DNA from: Amycolatopsis albispora
GTDB taxonomy: Bacteria > Actinomycetota > Actinomycetes > Mycobacteriales > Pseudonocardiaceae
DNA length: 64,000 nt
NCBI RefSeq assembly: GCF_003312875.1
Contig: NZ_CP015163.1
Span: 1,116,001 to 1,180,000, forward strand
Direction of reading: 5' to 3'
The translations under genes and the position numbers were made by a program. The notes under the pieces are model-generated. The model did no database searches, was not told the DNA's origin, and saw only the letters and a program-made list of their open reading frames with translations. Within the stretch, counting starts at the first letter, position 1. Every line of letters starts with the position of its first letter. Below, piece by piece: positions 1 through 6,985 of the stretch.

Positions 1-566
1 CGCCTGGTCAGGTCCAGTGAAACCAGCTCCGACACGGTGAACCCGGTGTCCACAATGTACAGACCGTCGCCCGCCGGTACCACCAGGAAGTCCGCCACCG
101 AGGCGTCCGCGACCGTGCCCACCCGGCCGGTCAGCACCCCGTCCGAGACGTCCACAGTGGACTTGACGCGGTCCGGCCCGGTGGACAGCGGCACGGCCAG
201 CGCGGCGGTCGCGGCGCCCGAGGCGAGCTTGCCCAGCAGTTCGTGGTCCGTGCCACTGGCGAGCAGCGCGTTGGTGGCCAGCACGGTGCTGCCCAGGAAC
301 GGCACCGGCGCCACGCTCCGGCCCAGTTCCTCCATGACCAGCGCGATTTCCCGCGCCGACGCGCCCTGACCGCCGCGGTCCTCCGCCACCTGGAGCCCGG
401 CGGCACCCAGGTCGGCGGCGAGCGACCGCCACAGCTTCAGGTCGTACGGTTCGGTGCTTTCGGCCCGCTTCAGCAGCGCCGCGGGCTCGCAGTGATCGGC
501 CAGCAGCGACCGCACGCTCGCCCGGAGGTCTTCCTCGACGTCGGAGTACAGCAGGTCCGCGGTCAT
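1..566 (-). CDS. acyl-CoA dehydrogenase, C-terminus beyond window
   Basis: This is the N-terminal part (about 188 residues) of an acyl-CoA dehydrogenase, an FAD enzyme that oxidises acyl-CoA to trans-2-enoyl-CoA. The start MTADLLYSDVEEDLRASVRS and the region around LGAAGLQVAEDRGGQGA match the helical N-terminal domain of the family. The start ATG overlaps the stop of the upstream dehydrogenase in an ATGA arrangement at 563-566, so the genes are probably translationally coupled. It is the third dehydrogenase of the operon. The catalytic base lies outside the window, so activity cannot be judged. The substrate is unknown. Confidence 0.9.
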   Translation of the reverse strand, partial: MTADLLYSDVEEDLRASVRSLLADHCEPAALLKRAESTEPYDLKLWRSLAADLGAAGLQVAEDRGGQGASAREIALVMEELGRSVAPVPFLGSTVLATNALLASGTDHELLGKLASGAATAALAVPLSTGPDRVKSTVDVSDGVLTGRVGTVADASVADFLVVPAGDGLYIVDTGFTVSELVSLDLTR

Positions 567-1741
567 CGGGGCAGGTCCTTCCAGGCGACGTCCTTGTCCA
601 CGCGCGGCTCGGACGGCAGCCCGAGCACCCGCTCCGAGATGATGTTCCGCAGGATCTCCGAGGTACCGCCCTCGATGGAGTTCCCCTTGGCACGCAGGTA
701 GCGGTACCCGGCCTCGCGGCCGGTGAAGTCCACTTTGTCCGGACGGCGCATCGTCCAGTCGTCGTAGCGCAGCCCTTCCTCGCCGAGCATTTCCAGTTCC
801 AGCCCGGAAATCTCCTGGTTCAGCGTGGAGAAGGCGAGCTTCATCGCCGAACCCTCCGGGCCGGGTGAACCCGCCGCGAGCTGCTGGCGCAGCCGCGTCC
901 CGGCCAGGCGAACGCCCTCGGACCGCACCCACAGCCGCAGCAGCCGGTCGTGCAGTTCCGGGGTGCGCAGCTCCGGCCGCTCGCGCCACAGCTTCGCCGC
1001 GATGCCGATCATGCCGCCCTCACGAGGGATGGCGTGCCCGCCGATCGCGACGCGCTCGTTCATCAGCGTGGTCTGCGCGACGCGCCAGCCGTCGCCGACC
1101 TCGCCGAGCCGGTTCGCGTCCGGGATGCGGACCTCGGTCAGGAAGACCTCGTTGAACTCGGCCTCACCGGTGATCTGCCGCAGCGGCCGCACCTCCACGC
1201 CGGGTGCGTGCATGTCGCAGATGAAGTAGGTCATGCCCTGGTGCTTGGGCACGTCGGGATTGCTGCGGGTGACCAGGATCGCGAAGCGGGCGGTGTGCGC
1301 GCTCGAGGTCCAGACCTTCTGCCCGGTGACGACCCAGTTGTCCCCGTCGCGCACCGCACGCGTGCCCAGCGCGGCCAGGTCCGAACCGGCGCCCGGCTCG
1401 GAGAACAGCTGGCACCACACCTCTTCACCGGTCCACAGTGGACGCAGGTAGCGCTTGCGCTGCTCGTCGGTGCCGAAGCGCAGGATGGTCGGCGCGGCCA
1501 TGCCGAGCCCGATGCCGATGCGGCGCGGATCGTTGTCCGGCGCACCCGCTTCGGCCAGCTCGGCGTCCACAACGGACTGGAGTGCCCTCGGTGCGTCGAG
1601 CCCGCCGAGGCCTTCGGGGAAGTGCACCCAGGCGAGCCCGGCGTCGAAGCGCGCACGGAGAAAGGCGAGGCGGTCGCTGAAGTCGTGCTCGGCGAGCAGC
1701 TTCCTGGTCCGCTCCCGCAGCTCGTCGGCGGTCAGGCTCAT
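563..1741 (-). CDS. acyl-CoA dehydrogenase (second of three)
   Basis: The protein has 392 residues, the usual size for the family. It shows the N-terminal motif LGGLDAPRALQ, the FAD/substrate stretch WCQLFSEPGAGSDLA near residues 115-130, the VTGQKVWTSSAHTA strand, and a C-terminal KGNSIEGGTSEILRN stretch typical of acyl-CoA dehydrogenases. It should oxidise an acyl-CoA in the cytoplasm, passing electrons to ETF. Both ends overlap neighbouring dehydrogenase genes by four bases (ATGA), so the three form one translational unit. In known pairs of this kind, such as FadE-type heterotetramers, adjacent dehydrogenases can form mixed complexes. Whether this happens here is inference. Confidence 0.93.
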   Translation of the reverse strand: MSLTADELRERTRKLLAEHDFSDRLAFLRARFDAGLAWVHFPEGLGGLDAPRALQSVVDAELAEAGAPDNDPRRIGIGLGMAAPTILRFGTDEQRKRYLRPLWTGEEVWCQLFSEPGAGSDLAALGTRAVRDGDNWVVTGQKVWTSSAHTARFAILVTRSNPDVPKHQGMTYFICDMHAPGVEVRPLRQITGEAEFNEVFLTEVRIPDANRLGEVGDGWRVAQTTLMNERVAIGGHAIPREGGMIGIAAKLWRERPELRTPELHDRLLRLWVRSEGVRLAGTRLRQQLAAGSPGPEGSAMKLAFSTLNQEISGLELEMLGEEGLRYDDWTMRRPDKVDFTGREAGYRYLRAKGNSIEGGTSEILRNIISERVLGLPSEPRVDKDVAWKDLPR

Positions 1742-2961
1742 TTCGCGCCCTCCGTCCGGTACTGCTTGAGTTCGCGGTGGGCCAGCGAGCGCTTGTGCAC
1801 CTCGTCCGGCCCGTCGGCCAGGCGCAGCATGCGCGCCGACATCCACAGCTCGGCCAGCGGGAAGTCCTGGCTGACCCCGCCGGCGCCGTGGGCCTGGATG
1901 GCCTTGTCGATGATCCACTCCACCGAGGCGGGGGTGGTGATCTTGATCGACTGGATCTCGGTGTGCGCGCCCTGGTTGCCCACGGTGTCCATCAGCCACG
2001 CGGTTTTCAGCACCAGCAACCGCAACTGCTCGATCCGCACGCGCGACTCGGCGATCCAGTCCTGCACCACGCCCTGCTCCGCGATCGGCTTCCCGAAGGT
2101 GGACCGGGAAAGCGTGCGCTCGCACATCAGCTTCAGCGCGCGCTCGGCCATGCCGATCAACCGCATGCAGTGGTGGATCCGGCCGGGGCCGAGCCGTGCC
2201 TGCGCGATGGCGAACCCGCTGCCCTCCTCGGCGAGCAGGTTTTCCGCTGGCACGCGCACGTTCTCGAACACGACCTCGGCGTGCCCGCCGTGGTCGCCGT
2301 CGCTGTAGCCGAACACCTTCATGCCGCGCTTGACGACCAGGCCCGGCGTGTCGCGCGGCACCAGGATCATGCTCTGCTGCCGGTGCGGGGCGGCGTCCGG
2401 ATCGGTTTTGCCCATCACGATGAAGATCTGGCAGTTCGGGTTCATCGCGCCGGAAATGAACCACTTGCGGCCGTTGATCACGTACTCGTCGCCGTCGCGC
2501 TCGATGCGGGTGGAGATGTTGCGCGCGTCGGACGAGGCGACGTCCGGCTCGGTCATCGCGAACGCCGAGCGGATCTCACCGTCCAGCAACGGTTGCAGCC
2601 ACTGCTTGCGCTGCTGCTCGTTGCCGAACATGGTCAGTACTTCCATGTTCCCGGTGTCCGGCGCGGCGCAGTTCAGCGCGGTGGGCGCCAGCCGCGGGCT
2701 GTGCCCGGTGATCTCGGCCAGCGGCGCGTACTGCAGGTTGGTCAGGCCGCCGCCGTGCTCGCCGGGCAGGAAGAAGTTCCACAGCCCGCGCCGCCGCGCT
2801 TCGGCCTTGAGCTCTTCGACGATCGGCACGCTGGTCCACTCGCTGTCGCGCTCGGCGAGCTGTTCTTCGAACACCGGCTCGGCGGGGTAGACGTGCTCGT
2901 CCATGAAGGACAGCAGCCGCTCCCGGAGTTCTTCGGTCTTCGCGTCGTAGGCGAATTCCAT
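1738..2961 (-). CDS. acyl-CoA dehydrogenase, ACAD10/ACAD11-like
   Basis: This 407-residue dehydrogenase has FAMTEPDVASSDARNI, YVINGRKWFISGAMN, a C-terminal GAGGVSQDFPLAELW stretch and LADGPDEVH. The last two are characteristic of the ACAD10/ACAD11 branch rather than generic FadE proteins. It starts with ATG behind a clear AGGAG, and sits 2 bp after the stop of a phosphotransferase gene. In mammals ACAD10/11 fuse exactly these two activities (APH-like kinase plus dehydrogenase), and in Pseudomonas the Lva pathway uses separate ones, to process 4-hydroxyacyl-CoAs. By analogy this enzyme may act on a 4-phosphoacyl-CoA. That assignment is inference from context and branch resemblance. Confidence 0.92.
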   Translation of the reverse strand: MEFAYDAKTEELRERLLSFMDEHVYPAEPVFEEQLAERDSEWTSVPIVEELKAEARRRGLWNFFLPGEHGGGLTNLQYAPLAEITGHSPRLAPTALNCAAPDTGNMEVLTMFGNEQQRKQWLQPLLDGEIRSAFAMTEPDVASSDARNISTRIERDGDEYVINGRKWFISGAMNPNCQIFIVMGKTDPDAAPHRQQSMILVPRDTPGLVVKRGMKVFGYSDGDHGGHAEVVFENVRVPAENLLAEEGSGFAIAQARLGPGRIHHCMRLIGMAERALKLMCERTLSRSTFGKPIAEQGVVQDWIAESRVRIEQLRLLVLKTAWLMDTVGNQGAHTEIQSIKITTPASVEWIIDKAIQAHGAGGVSQDFPLAELWMSARMLRLADGPDEVHKRSLAHRELKQYRTEGAK

Positions 2962-2963
2962 CG

Positions 2964-3992
2964 TCACTTCTCCTCTTTGAGAATCTCGTTGCCGTGTGCG
3001 ACCAGCGGAGCCACGCCCGCGCCGACCTTCTCGAAGCCCTCGCCCACCGTTTTCCCCTGCGTGAAGCGGAAGTAGATGCCTTCGAGGATCACCGCGAGCT
3101 TGAAGAACGCGAATCCGACGTACCAGTTCAGCTTCGACACGTCCCGCCCGGAGCGCTCGGCGTACCGGGAGACCACCTCGTCCGAGTTCGGGTAACCGGG
3201 CGCCGACGTGGCGCTGGAGACAAAACCGAGGTTCACCGCGTCCCGCTCGGCGTAGGCCAGCAGCAGCGCCACGTCGGTGAGCGGGTCGCCGAGGGTGGAC
3301 ATCTCCCAGTCCAGCACCGCGTTGATCCGGTCGTCGGCCCCGACGAGCACGTTGTCCAGCCGGAAGTCGCCGTGCACCACGGTCGGCGGCGGCGAGACCG
3401 GCACCGCCGCGGCCAGCCGGTCGTGCAGCCGGTCGATCCCGGGGACCTCCCGGCTGCGCGAGGCGTCCAGCTGCTTCTTCCACCGCCGCAGCTGCCGCTC
3501 CAGGAAGCCGTCCGGACGGCCGAAATCGCCCAGCCCCACCGCGTCCGGGTCCACCGCGTGCAGCTCGACCAGGGTGTCCACCAGCGCCAGCGCGATGTCG
3601 CGCGTGCGCTGCTCGCCGAGCGCGACCATCTCCTCGCGGCTGCGGTACGGCGTGCCCGGCACGAACTCCATCAGGTAGAACGGCGCGCCGAGCACCTCGG
3701 TGTCCTGGCACAGCAGCAGGGTTTCCGGCACCGGCACCGGGGTCGGGTGCAGCGCGGTGATCACCCGGTGCTCGCGCGCCATGTCGTGCGCGGTGGGCAG
3801 CACGTGCCCCAGCGGCGGGCGGCGGACCACCCACTGGCCGGTGCCGTCGCCGACCACGTAGGTGAGGTTGGACCGGCCACCCTGGACCACGGTGCCGTGC
3901 AGCGGCCCGGAAAGCAGTCCGGGCAGCCGCTCGTCCACGTGCGCGCGCAGGCGCTCGAGATCGAGTCCGGGCAGGTCTTCGCGGGTGGCCAT
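2964..3992 (-). CDS. APH/choline-kinase-fold phosphotransferase linked to acyl-CoA catabolism
   Basis: The protein has 342 residues with the aminoglycoside phosphotransferase fold: an N-terminal nucleotide-binding lobe with VVQGGRSNLTYVV, the middle FVPGTPYRSRE loop, the catalytic Brenner motif VVHGDFRLDNVLV and the metal-binding stretch VLDWEMSTLGDPLTD. The DWE and SxxGDP motifs are typical of the LvaA/ACAD10-type kinases. Those kinases act on small hydroxyacyl substrates, not on aminoglycosides. It is first in the operon with three dehydrogenases and starts at ATG after CAGGAG. A 16-bp palindrome sits about 37 bp upstream. It should not be read as a resistance gene. Confidence 0.9.
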   Translation of the reverse strand: MATREDLPGLDLERLRAHVDERLPGLLSGPLHGTVVQGGRSNLTYVVGDGTGQWVVRRPPLGHVLPTAHDMAREHRVITALHPTPVPVPETLLLCQDTEVLGAPFYLMEFVPGTPYRSREEMVALGEQRTRDIALALVDTLVELHAVDPDAVGLGDFGRPDGFLERQLRRWKKQLDASRSREVPGIDRLHDRLAAAVPVSPPPTVVHGDFRLDNVLVGADDRINAVLDWEMSTLGDPLTDVALLLAYAERDAVNLGFVSSATSAPGYPNSDEVVSRYAERSGRDVSKLNWYVGFAFFKLAVILEGIYFRFTQGKTVGEGFEKVGAGVAPLVAHGNEILKEEK

Positions 3993-4028
3993 CTGCTCTC
4001 CTGTCGAATCGGTCCGGTCCGGATAGCG

Positions 4029-4044
4029 TACCGACTAGTCGGTA
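4029..4044. promoter_or_regulatory. 16-bp perfect palindrome, probable TetR-type operator
   Basis: TACCGACTAGTCGGTA reads the same on both strands. It lies between the MaoC gene and the phosphotransferase gene, both on the minus strand, 37 bp upstream of the phosphotransferase start. Size and symmetry fit the operators of TetR-family regulators that control fatty-acid catabolism in actinobacteria. No TetR gene is adjacent, so the regulator would act in trans. Confidence 0.6.
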
Positions 4045-4084
4045 TGGCGTACAGCGGGGTGGCCGCCACGCCGCCCGGTGGGGC

Positions 4085-4537
4085 TCAGCGGATCAGCCTG
4101 GCGACGGTTTCGGCCACGCACGCCGGCTTCGCCTCGCCGTCGATCTCGATGGTCCACCGCACCACCGCCTGCTTGCCGCCGGGCACGTCGGTCACCTCGA
4201 CCAGCTCGGCACCGGCGCGCACCTTCGAGCCGACCCGGACCGGCTGCGGGAACCGCACCTTGTTCAGGCCGTAGTTGATGCCCATGGACAGGTTCTCCAC
4301 GCGGTAGATGCCCTGGCCGAACTGGGGGATCAGGGACAGCGTGAGGTAACCGTGGGCGATGGTGCCGCCGAACGGCCCGGCCGCGGCCCGCTCGGTGTCC
4401 AGGTGGATCCACTGGTGGTCGCCGGTGGCGTCGGCGAACTGCTGGACCTGCTCCTGGGTGATGGTGGTCCAGTCGCTGTAACCGAGGTGCTCGCCGACCG
4501 CGGCTTCGAAGGCGTCTACGTCGGGAAAGGTACGCAT
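4085..4537 (-). CDS. MaoC-type (R)-specific enoyl-CoA hydratase
   Basis: This is a 150-residue single-hotdog protein. The hydratase 2 motif is clear in QQFADATGDHQWIHLD: the Asp-x4-His pair is the catalytic dyad, followed by PFGGTIAHGYLTLSL, which forms the substrate tunnel. It hydrates 2-enoyl-CoA to (R)-3-hydroxyacyl-CoA. It starts 5 bp after the stop of an SDR reductase, and the two together could interconvert enoyl-, 3-hydroxy- and 3-oxoacyl-CoA. The family is common next to acyl-CoA dehydrogenase operons in actinomycetes. Substrate chain length cannot be read from the sequence. Confidence 0.92.
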   Translation of the reverse strand: MRTFPDVDAFEAAVGEHLGYSDWTTITQEQVQQFADATGDHQWIHLDTERAAAGPFGGTIAHGYLTLSLIPQFGQGIYRVENLSMGINYGLNKVRFPQPVRVGSKVRAGAELVEVTDVPGGKQAVVRWTIEIDGEAKPACVAETVARLIR

Positions 4538-4542
4538 CGGCC

Positions 4543-5304
4543 TCAGTCCTTCGGTCCGCCGGCGACGTAGATGACCTGGCCGGAGATGAACCCGGCGCCG
4601 TCGCTGACCAGGAACGAGACCAGGTTCGCGATGTCGGCGGGCTCACCGACGCGGCGCACCGGGATCTGCTCGGCGGCGGCCTTCTTGAAGTCCTCGAAGC
4701 TCATGCCCACGCGCTCGGCGGTGGCCGCGGTCATGTCGGTGGCGATGAAGCCCGGCGCGATCGCGTTCGCGGTGACGCCGAACTTGCCCAGCTCGATGGC
4801 CAGCGTCTTGGTGAAGCCCTGCAGGCCCGCCTTCGCCGCGGAGTAGTTGACCTGCCCGCGGTTGCCCAGCGCCGAGGTGCTCGACAGGTTGACGATGCGG
4901 CCCCAGCCCTGCTCGGTCATGTGCTTCTGGGCCGCCCGGCTCATCAGGAACGAGCCGCGCAGGTGCACGCCGATGACCGAGTCCCAGTCCTGGTCGGTCA
5001 TCTTGAACAGCAGGTTGTCCCTGGTGATGCCGGCGTTGTTGATCAGCACGGTCGGCGGGCCGAGTTCGGCGGCCACCTGCTCGACCGCGCGCTCCACCTG
5101 CTCGGTGTCGCTGACGTCGAGGCCGACGCCGAGGGCGCGGCCACCGCCCGCGGTCAGCGTTTCGGCGCCGTTGGTGACGGCGTCGGCGTCCAAGTCCAGC
5201 AGTCCGACGGCGAAACCGTCCGCGGACAGCCGCGCGGCCACCGCCGCGCCGATGCCGCGACCGGCGCCGGTGACGATCGCGACTCGGGAAGGGGACTGGG
5301 TCAC
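4543..5304 (-). CDS. SDR 3-oxoacyl-ACP/CoA reductase (FabG-like)
   Basis: This 253-residue short-chain dehydrogenase shows the cofactor loop VTGAGRGIGAAVA near the N-terminus, the NNAG motif in LINNAGITRDNL, the catalytic Ser in NLSSTSALG and the YxxxK pair in NYSAAKAG, then the family end SGQVIYVAGG. It starts at GTG (5302-5304), chosen because an ideal GCAGGAGG lies 7 bp upstream. It probably uses NADPH to reduce 3-oxoacyl thioesters, or runs in reverse in degradation. It is followed at 5 bp by the MaoC hydratase. A dyad of six-base arms lies about 70 bp upstream. Confidence 0.92.
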   Translation of the reverse strand: MTQSPSRVAIVTGAGRGIGAAVAARLSADGFAVGLLDLDADAVTNGAETLTAGGGRALGVGLDVSDTEQVERAVEQVAAELGPPTVLINNAGITRDNLLFKMTDQDWDSVIGVHLRGSFLMSRAAQKHMTEQGWGRIVNLSSTSALGNRGQVNYSAAKAGLQGFTKTLAIELGKFGVTANAIAPGFIATDMTAATAERVGMSFEDFKKAAAEQIPVRRVGEPADIANLVSFLVSDGAGFISGQVIYVAGGPKD

Positions 5305-5366
5305 TGGTACCTCCTGCAAGCGAGTACGAAAGCGCGACGGCTTCGAGCATGCGCCCGGCCGCCGCG

Positions 5367-5382
5367 CTAAGCAAGCGCTTAG
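5367..5382. promoter_or_regulatory. inverted repeat CTAAGC-N4-GCTTAG upstream of fabG-maoC
   Basis: Two perfect six-base arms are separated by AAGC. The site overlaps the stop codon of the DUF998 gene (5379-5381) and lies about 70 bp upstream of the reductase start on the minus strand. It could be an operator of a fatty-acid-responsive TetR regulator or a weak terminator. No T-run follows, which favours the operator reading. Confidence 0.45.
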
Positions 5383-6080
5383 GAAGTTACCGCTACCGGT
5401 TCGCTCTTGGGTGTGACCTGCGTCATGCGCTCGGCGACCGGCTGCGCCCGCAGCGCGCCGAAGCCGAGTGCGGCGATCGCGAACATCTCGTTCAGCGCCA
5501 TCAGCCGCTCCACCAGGCCCAGCGGCACGAAGGTCCACCACGGCTCGCCGCCGGCCAGCATGTTGACCACGCCGAGCAGGATCAGGCCGAACCACAGCAG
5601 CGAGGTGATCCCGAAGAACACCGCGAGCCGCCGCGCGAACGGCGAGTGCCGGAACACGGTACGGGCGCCGAAGATCACGGCCAGCGGCAACGCGACGAAG
5701 GCGACCACGCTGGCGTACCGGTGGATGGTGCCGCCGAGGCTCGGGCCGATCGCCCAGTTCGTCTTCGGGAACGCCACGATCAGCAGCAGGCTCACCGTCC
5801 ACAGCCCGCCGAACACGCTCGCCGCGGAGAACCGCTCGATCAGCCCGCGCCGGACGAGTGCGTAGAACAGCACGGCCGAGCCGACCGCCACCAGCGCCAC
5901 GCCGAGGTCGAAGATCCAGCGGCTGTCGGTGAGCGCGTACTGGCTGATCGTCCGCCGGACCGGGCTGATGTCCGCGGTGCCGGGCAGCACGTGCAGCAGG
6001 GCGATCAGCGCCACGCCGGTGGTCAGCGCGGCGAAGCCGGCGATGGTGTCGGCCGGCGAGGTGCGGGCGGGCGGCGTCAT
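5379..6080 (-). CDS. DUF998 family integral membrane protein
   Basis: The protein has 233 residues with about six hydrophobic segments: near residues 12-32, 56-75, 88-104, 122-140, 150-172 and 190-210. The sequence SPVRRTISQYALTDSRW in the first extracytoplasmic loop is the signature of the DUF998 family. It starts at ATG behind GAGGAG. The function of the family is unknown. It is transcribed away from the GntR regulator, sharing a short intergenic region, so it may be a target of that regulator. Nothing in it suggests an enzyme. Confidence 0.85.
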   Translation of the reverse strand: MTPPARTSPADTIAGFAALTTGVALIALLHVLPGTADISPVRRTISQYALTDSRWIFDLGVALVAVGSAVLFYALVRRGLIERFSAASVFGGLWTVSLLLIVAFPKTNWAIGPSLGGTIHRYASVVAFVALPLAVIFGARTVFRHSPFARRLAVFFGITSLLWFGLILLGVVNMLAGGEPWWTFVPLGLVERLMALNEMFAIAALGFGALRAQPVAERMTQVTPKSEPVAVTS

Positions 6081-6172
6081 GGATCTCCTCGGCGCGCTCG
6101 GTAACGAATGTCCGGTTCGAGGTTATGGACCGAACATGACGAAATCCTGAGAGCAAGCTGTCGGAATGCTGG

Positions 6173-6178
6173 TTGACA
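6173..6178 (+). promoter_or_regulatory. possible -35 element (TTGACA) for the GntR gene
   Basis: A consensus TTGACA lies 32 bp before the first ATG of the GntR gene. No good -10 hexamer sits at 17-18 bp. TTGTAT at 6200-6205 is 21 bp away, so the promoter is tentative. If transcription starts near 6212, translation would begin at the GTG at 6240 rather than the ATG at 6210. Confidence 0.3.
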
Positions 6179-6209
6179 CCGGTGGGTGCGCGTGTCAGGT
6201 TGTATCGCC

Positions 6210-6905
6210 ATGAGCCTGTCAGACAGGCGGACAGGGGCGGTGCCACCGCGCCGGGTGACCGCGATGGAGGCCGTGCTCGGCGAGATCCGCGGCGCCATCG
6301 AGCGCGGCGAGTACGGCGTGGGGGACAAGCTGCCCGCCGAGGCGGCGCTGGCGCAGACCTTCGGGGTCAGCCGGTCGGTGATCCGGGAGGCGCTGCGGGC
6401 TTCGGCGGCGCTCGGGCTGACCGTGTCGCGCACCGGCAAGGGCACCTACGTGCAGGCGGCGGGCGCGGCGCAGAACCCGATCTTCGGCTCGTACTCCGCG
6501 CGGGACCTGCTCGAAGTGCGGCGGCACGTGGAGATCCCGGTGGCCGCCTTCGCCGCCCGCCGCCGCAGCGCCGAAGACCTCGACCGGCTCGGGGAGCTGA
6601 CCGAGCGCATGCGGCGCGAAACCGACGACACGGCGTGGGTCGCGCTGGACACGCTGTTCCACATCAGCGTGGCGCAGGCTTCGGGGAATCCCGTGTTCGC
6701 GAAGGTGATCGAGGAAATCCGGGACGCGCTGCGGCAGCAGTCGTTCTTCCTGAACAAGCTGGGGGACCGGCGGGAGCGGTCGAACCGGGAACACGAGGAA
6801 CTCGTCTCCGCGATCAGGGCCGCCGAACCGGATGCGGCCGGGGCGGCCATGACCACGCACCTGGACCAGGTCGAACGCACCCTGACCACGATCGTCTCCC
6901 CTTAG
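6210..6905 (+). CDS. FadR-subfamily GntR transcriptional regulator
   Basis: The protein has 231 residues with an N-terminal winged helix (GDKLPAEAALAQTFGVSRSV followed by IREALRA, residues about 39-65) and a C-terminal all-helical FCD ligand domain. The FCD domain includes the metal-binding set around VALDTLFHISVAQASGNPVF and EHEELVSAIRA. Such proteins repress metabolic genes until a small organic acid binds. Two starts are possible: ATG 6210 or GTG 6240. A perfect palindrome GCCTGTC-A-GACAGGC (6214-6228) lies between them, so if 6240 is right the site is immediately upstream and fits autoregulation. The gene converges on the LAL regulator, with a hairpin repeat between them. Confidence 0.9.
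   Translation: MSLSDRRTGAVPPRRVTAMEAVLGEIRGAIERGEYGVGDKLPAEAALAQTFGVSRSVIREALRASAALGLTVSRTGKGTYVQAAGAAQNPIFGSYSARDLLEVRRHVEIPVAAFAARRRSAEDLDRLGELTERMRRETDDTAWVALDTLFHISVAQASGNPVFAKVIEEIRDALRQQSFFLNKLGDRRERSNREHEELVSAIRAAEPDAAGAAMTTHLDQVERTLTTIVSP
6214..6228. promoter_or_regulatory. palindrome GCCTGTC-A-GACAGGC, candidate GntR operator
   Basis: Perfect seven-base arms surround one central base. The core CTGTC-N-GACAG recurs at 9830-9840 upstream of the convergent LAL gene. The odd spacing and GTC/GAC half-sites are of the type bound by FadR-subfamily GntR proteins, which fits autoregulation by the gene it overlaps. Confidence 0.45.
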
Positions 6906-6922
6906 AACGGGGTCGGGCGAGG

Positions 6923-6977
6923 TGTCACGAATGTGGCTTTCGAGACGTTTGGCGTCTCGAAAGCCACATTCGTGACA
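6923..6977. repeat. hairpin repeat copy 1 (25-bp perfect arms)
   Basis: Arms 6923-6947 and 6953-6977 are perfect reverse complements with loop TTTGG. The shared family core is ACGAATGTGGCTTTCG and its complement. The inner part, GAGACG paired with CGTCTC, differs from other copies but still pairs. It lies between the convergent GntR and LAL stop codons and could serve as a terminator for both. Confidence 0.85.
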
Positions 6978-6985
6978 TCGGGTCC

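Noticed and set aside
2964..3992. Aminoglycoside resistance phosphotransferase
   Set aside because: The fold matches, but the operon with acyl-CoA dehydrogenases and the LvaA-type motifs indicate acyl metabolism.
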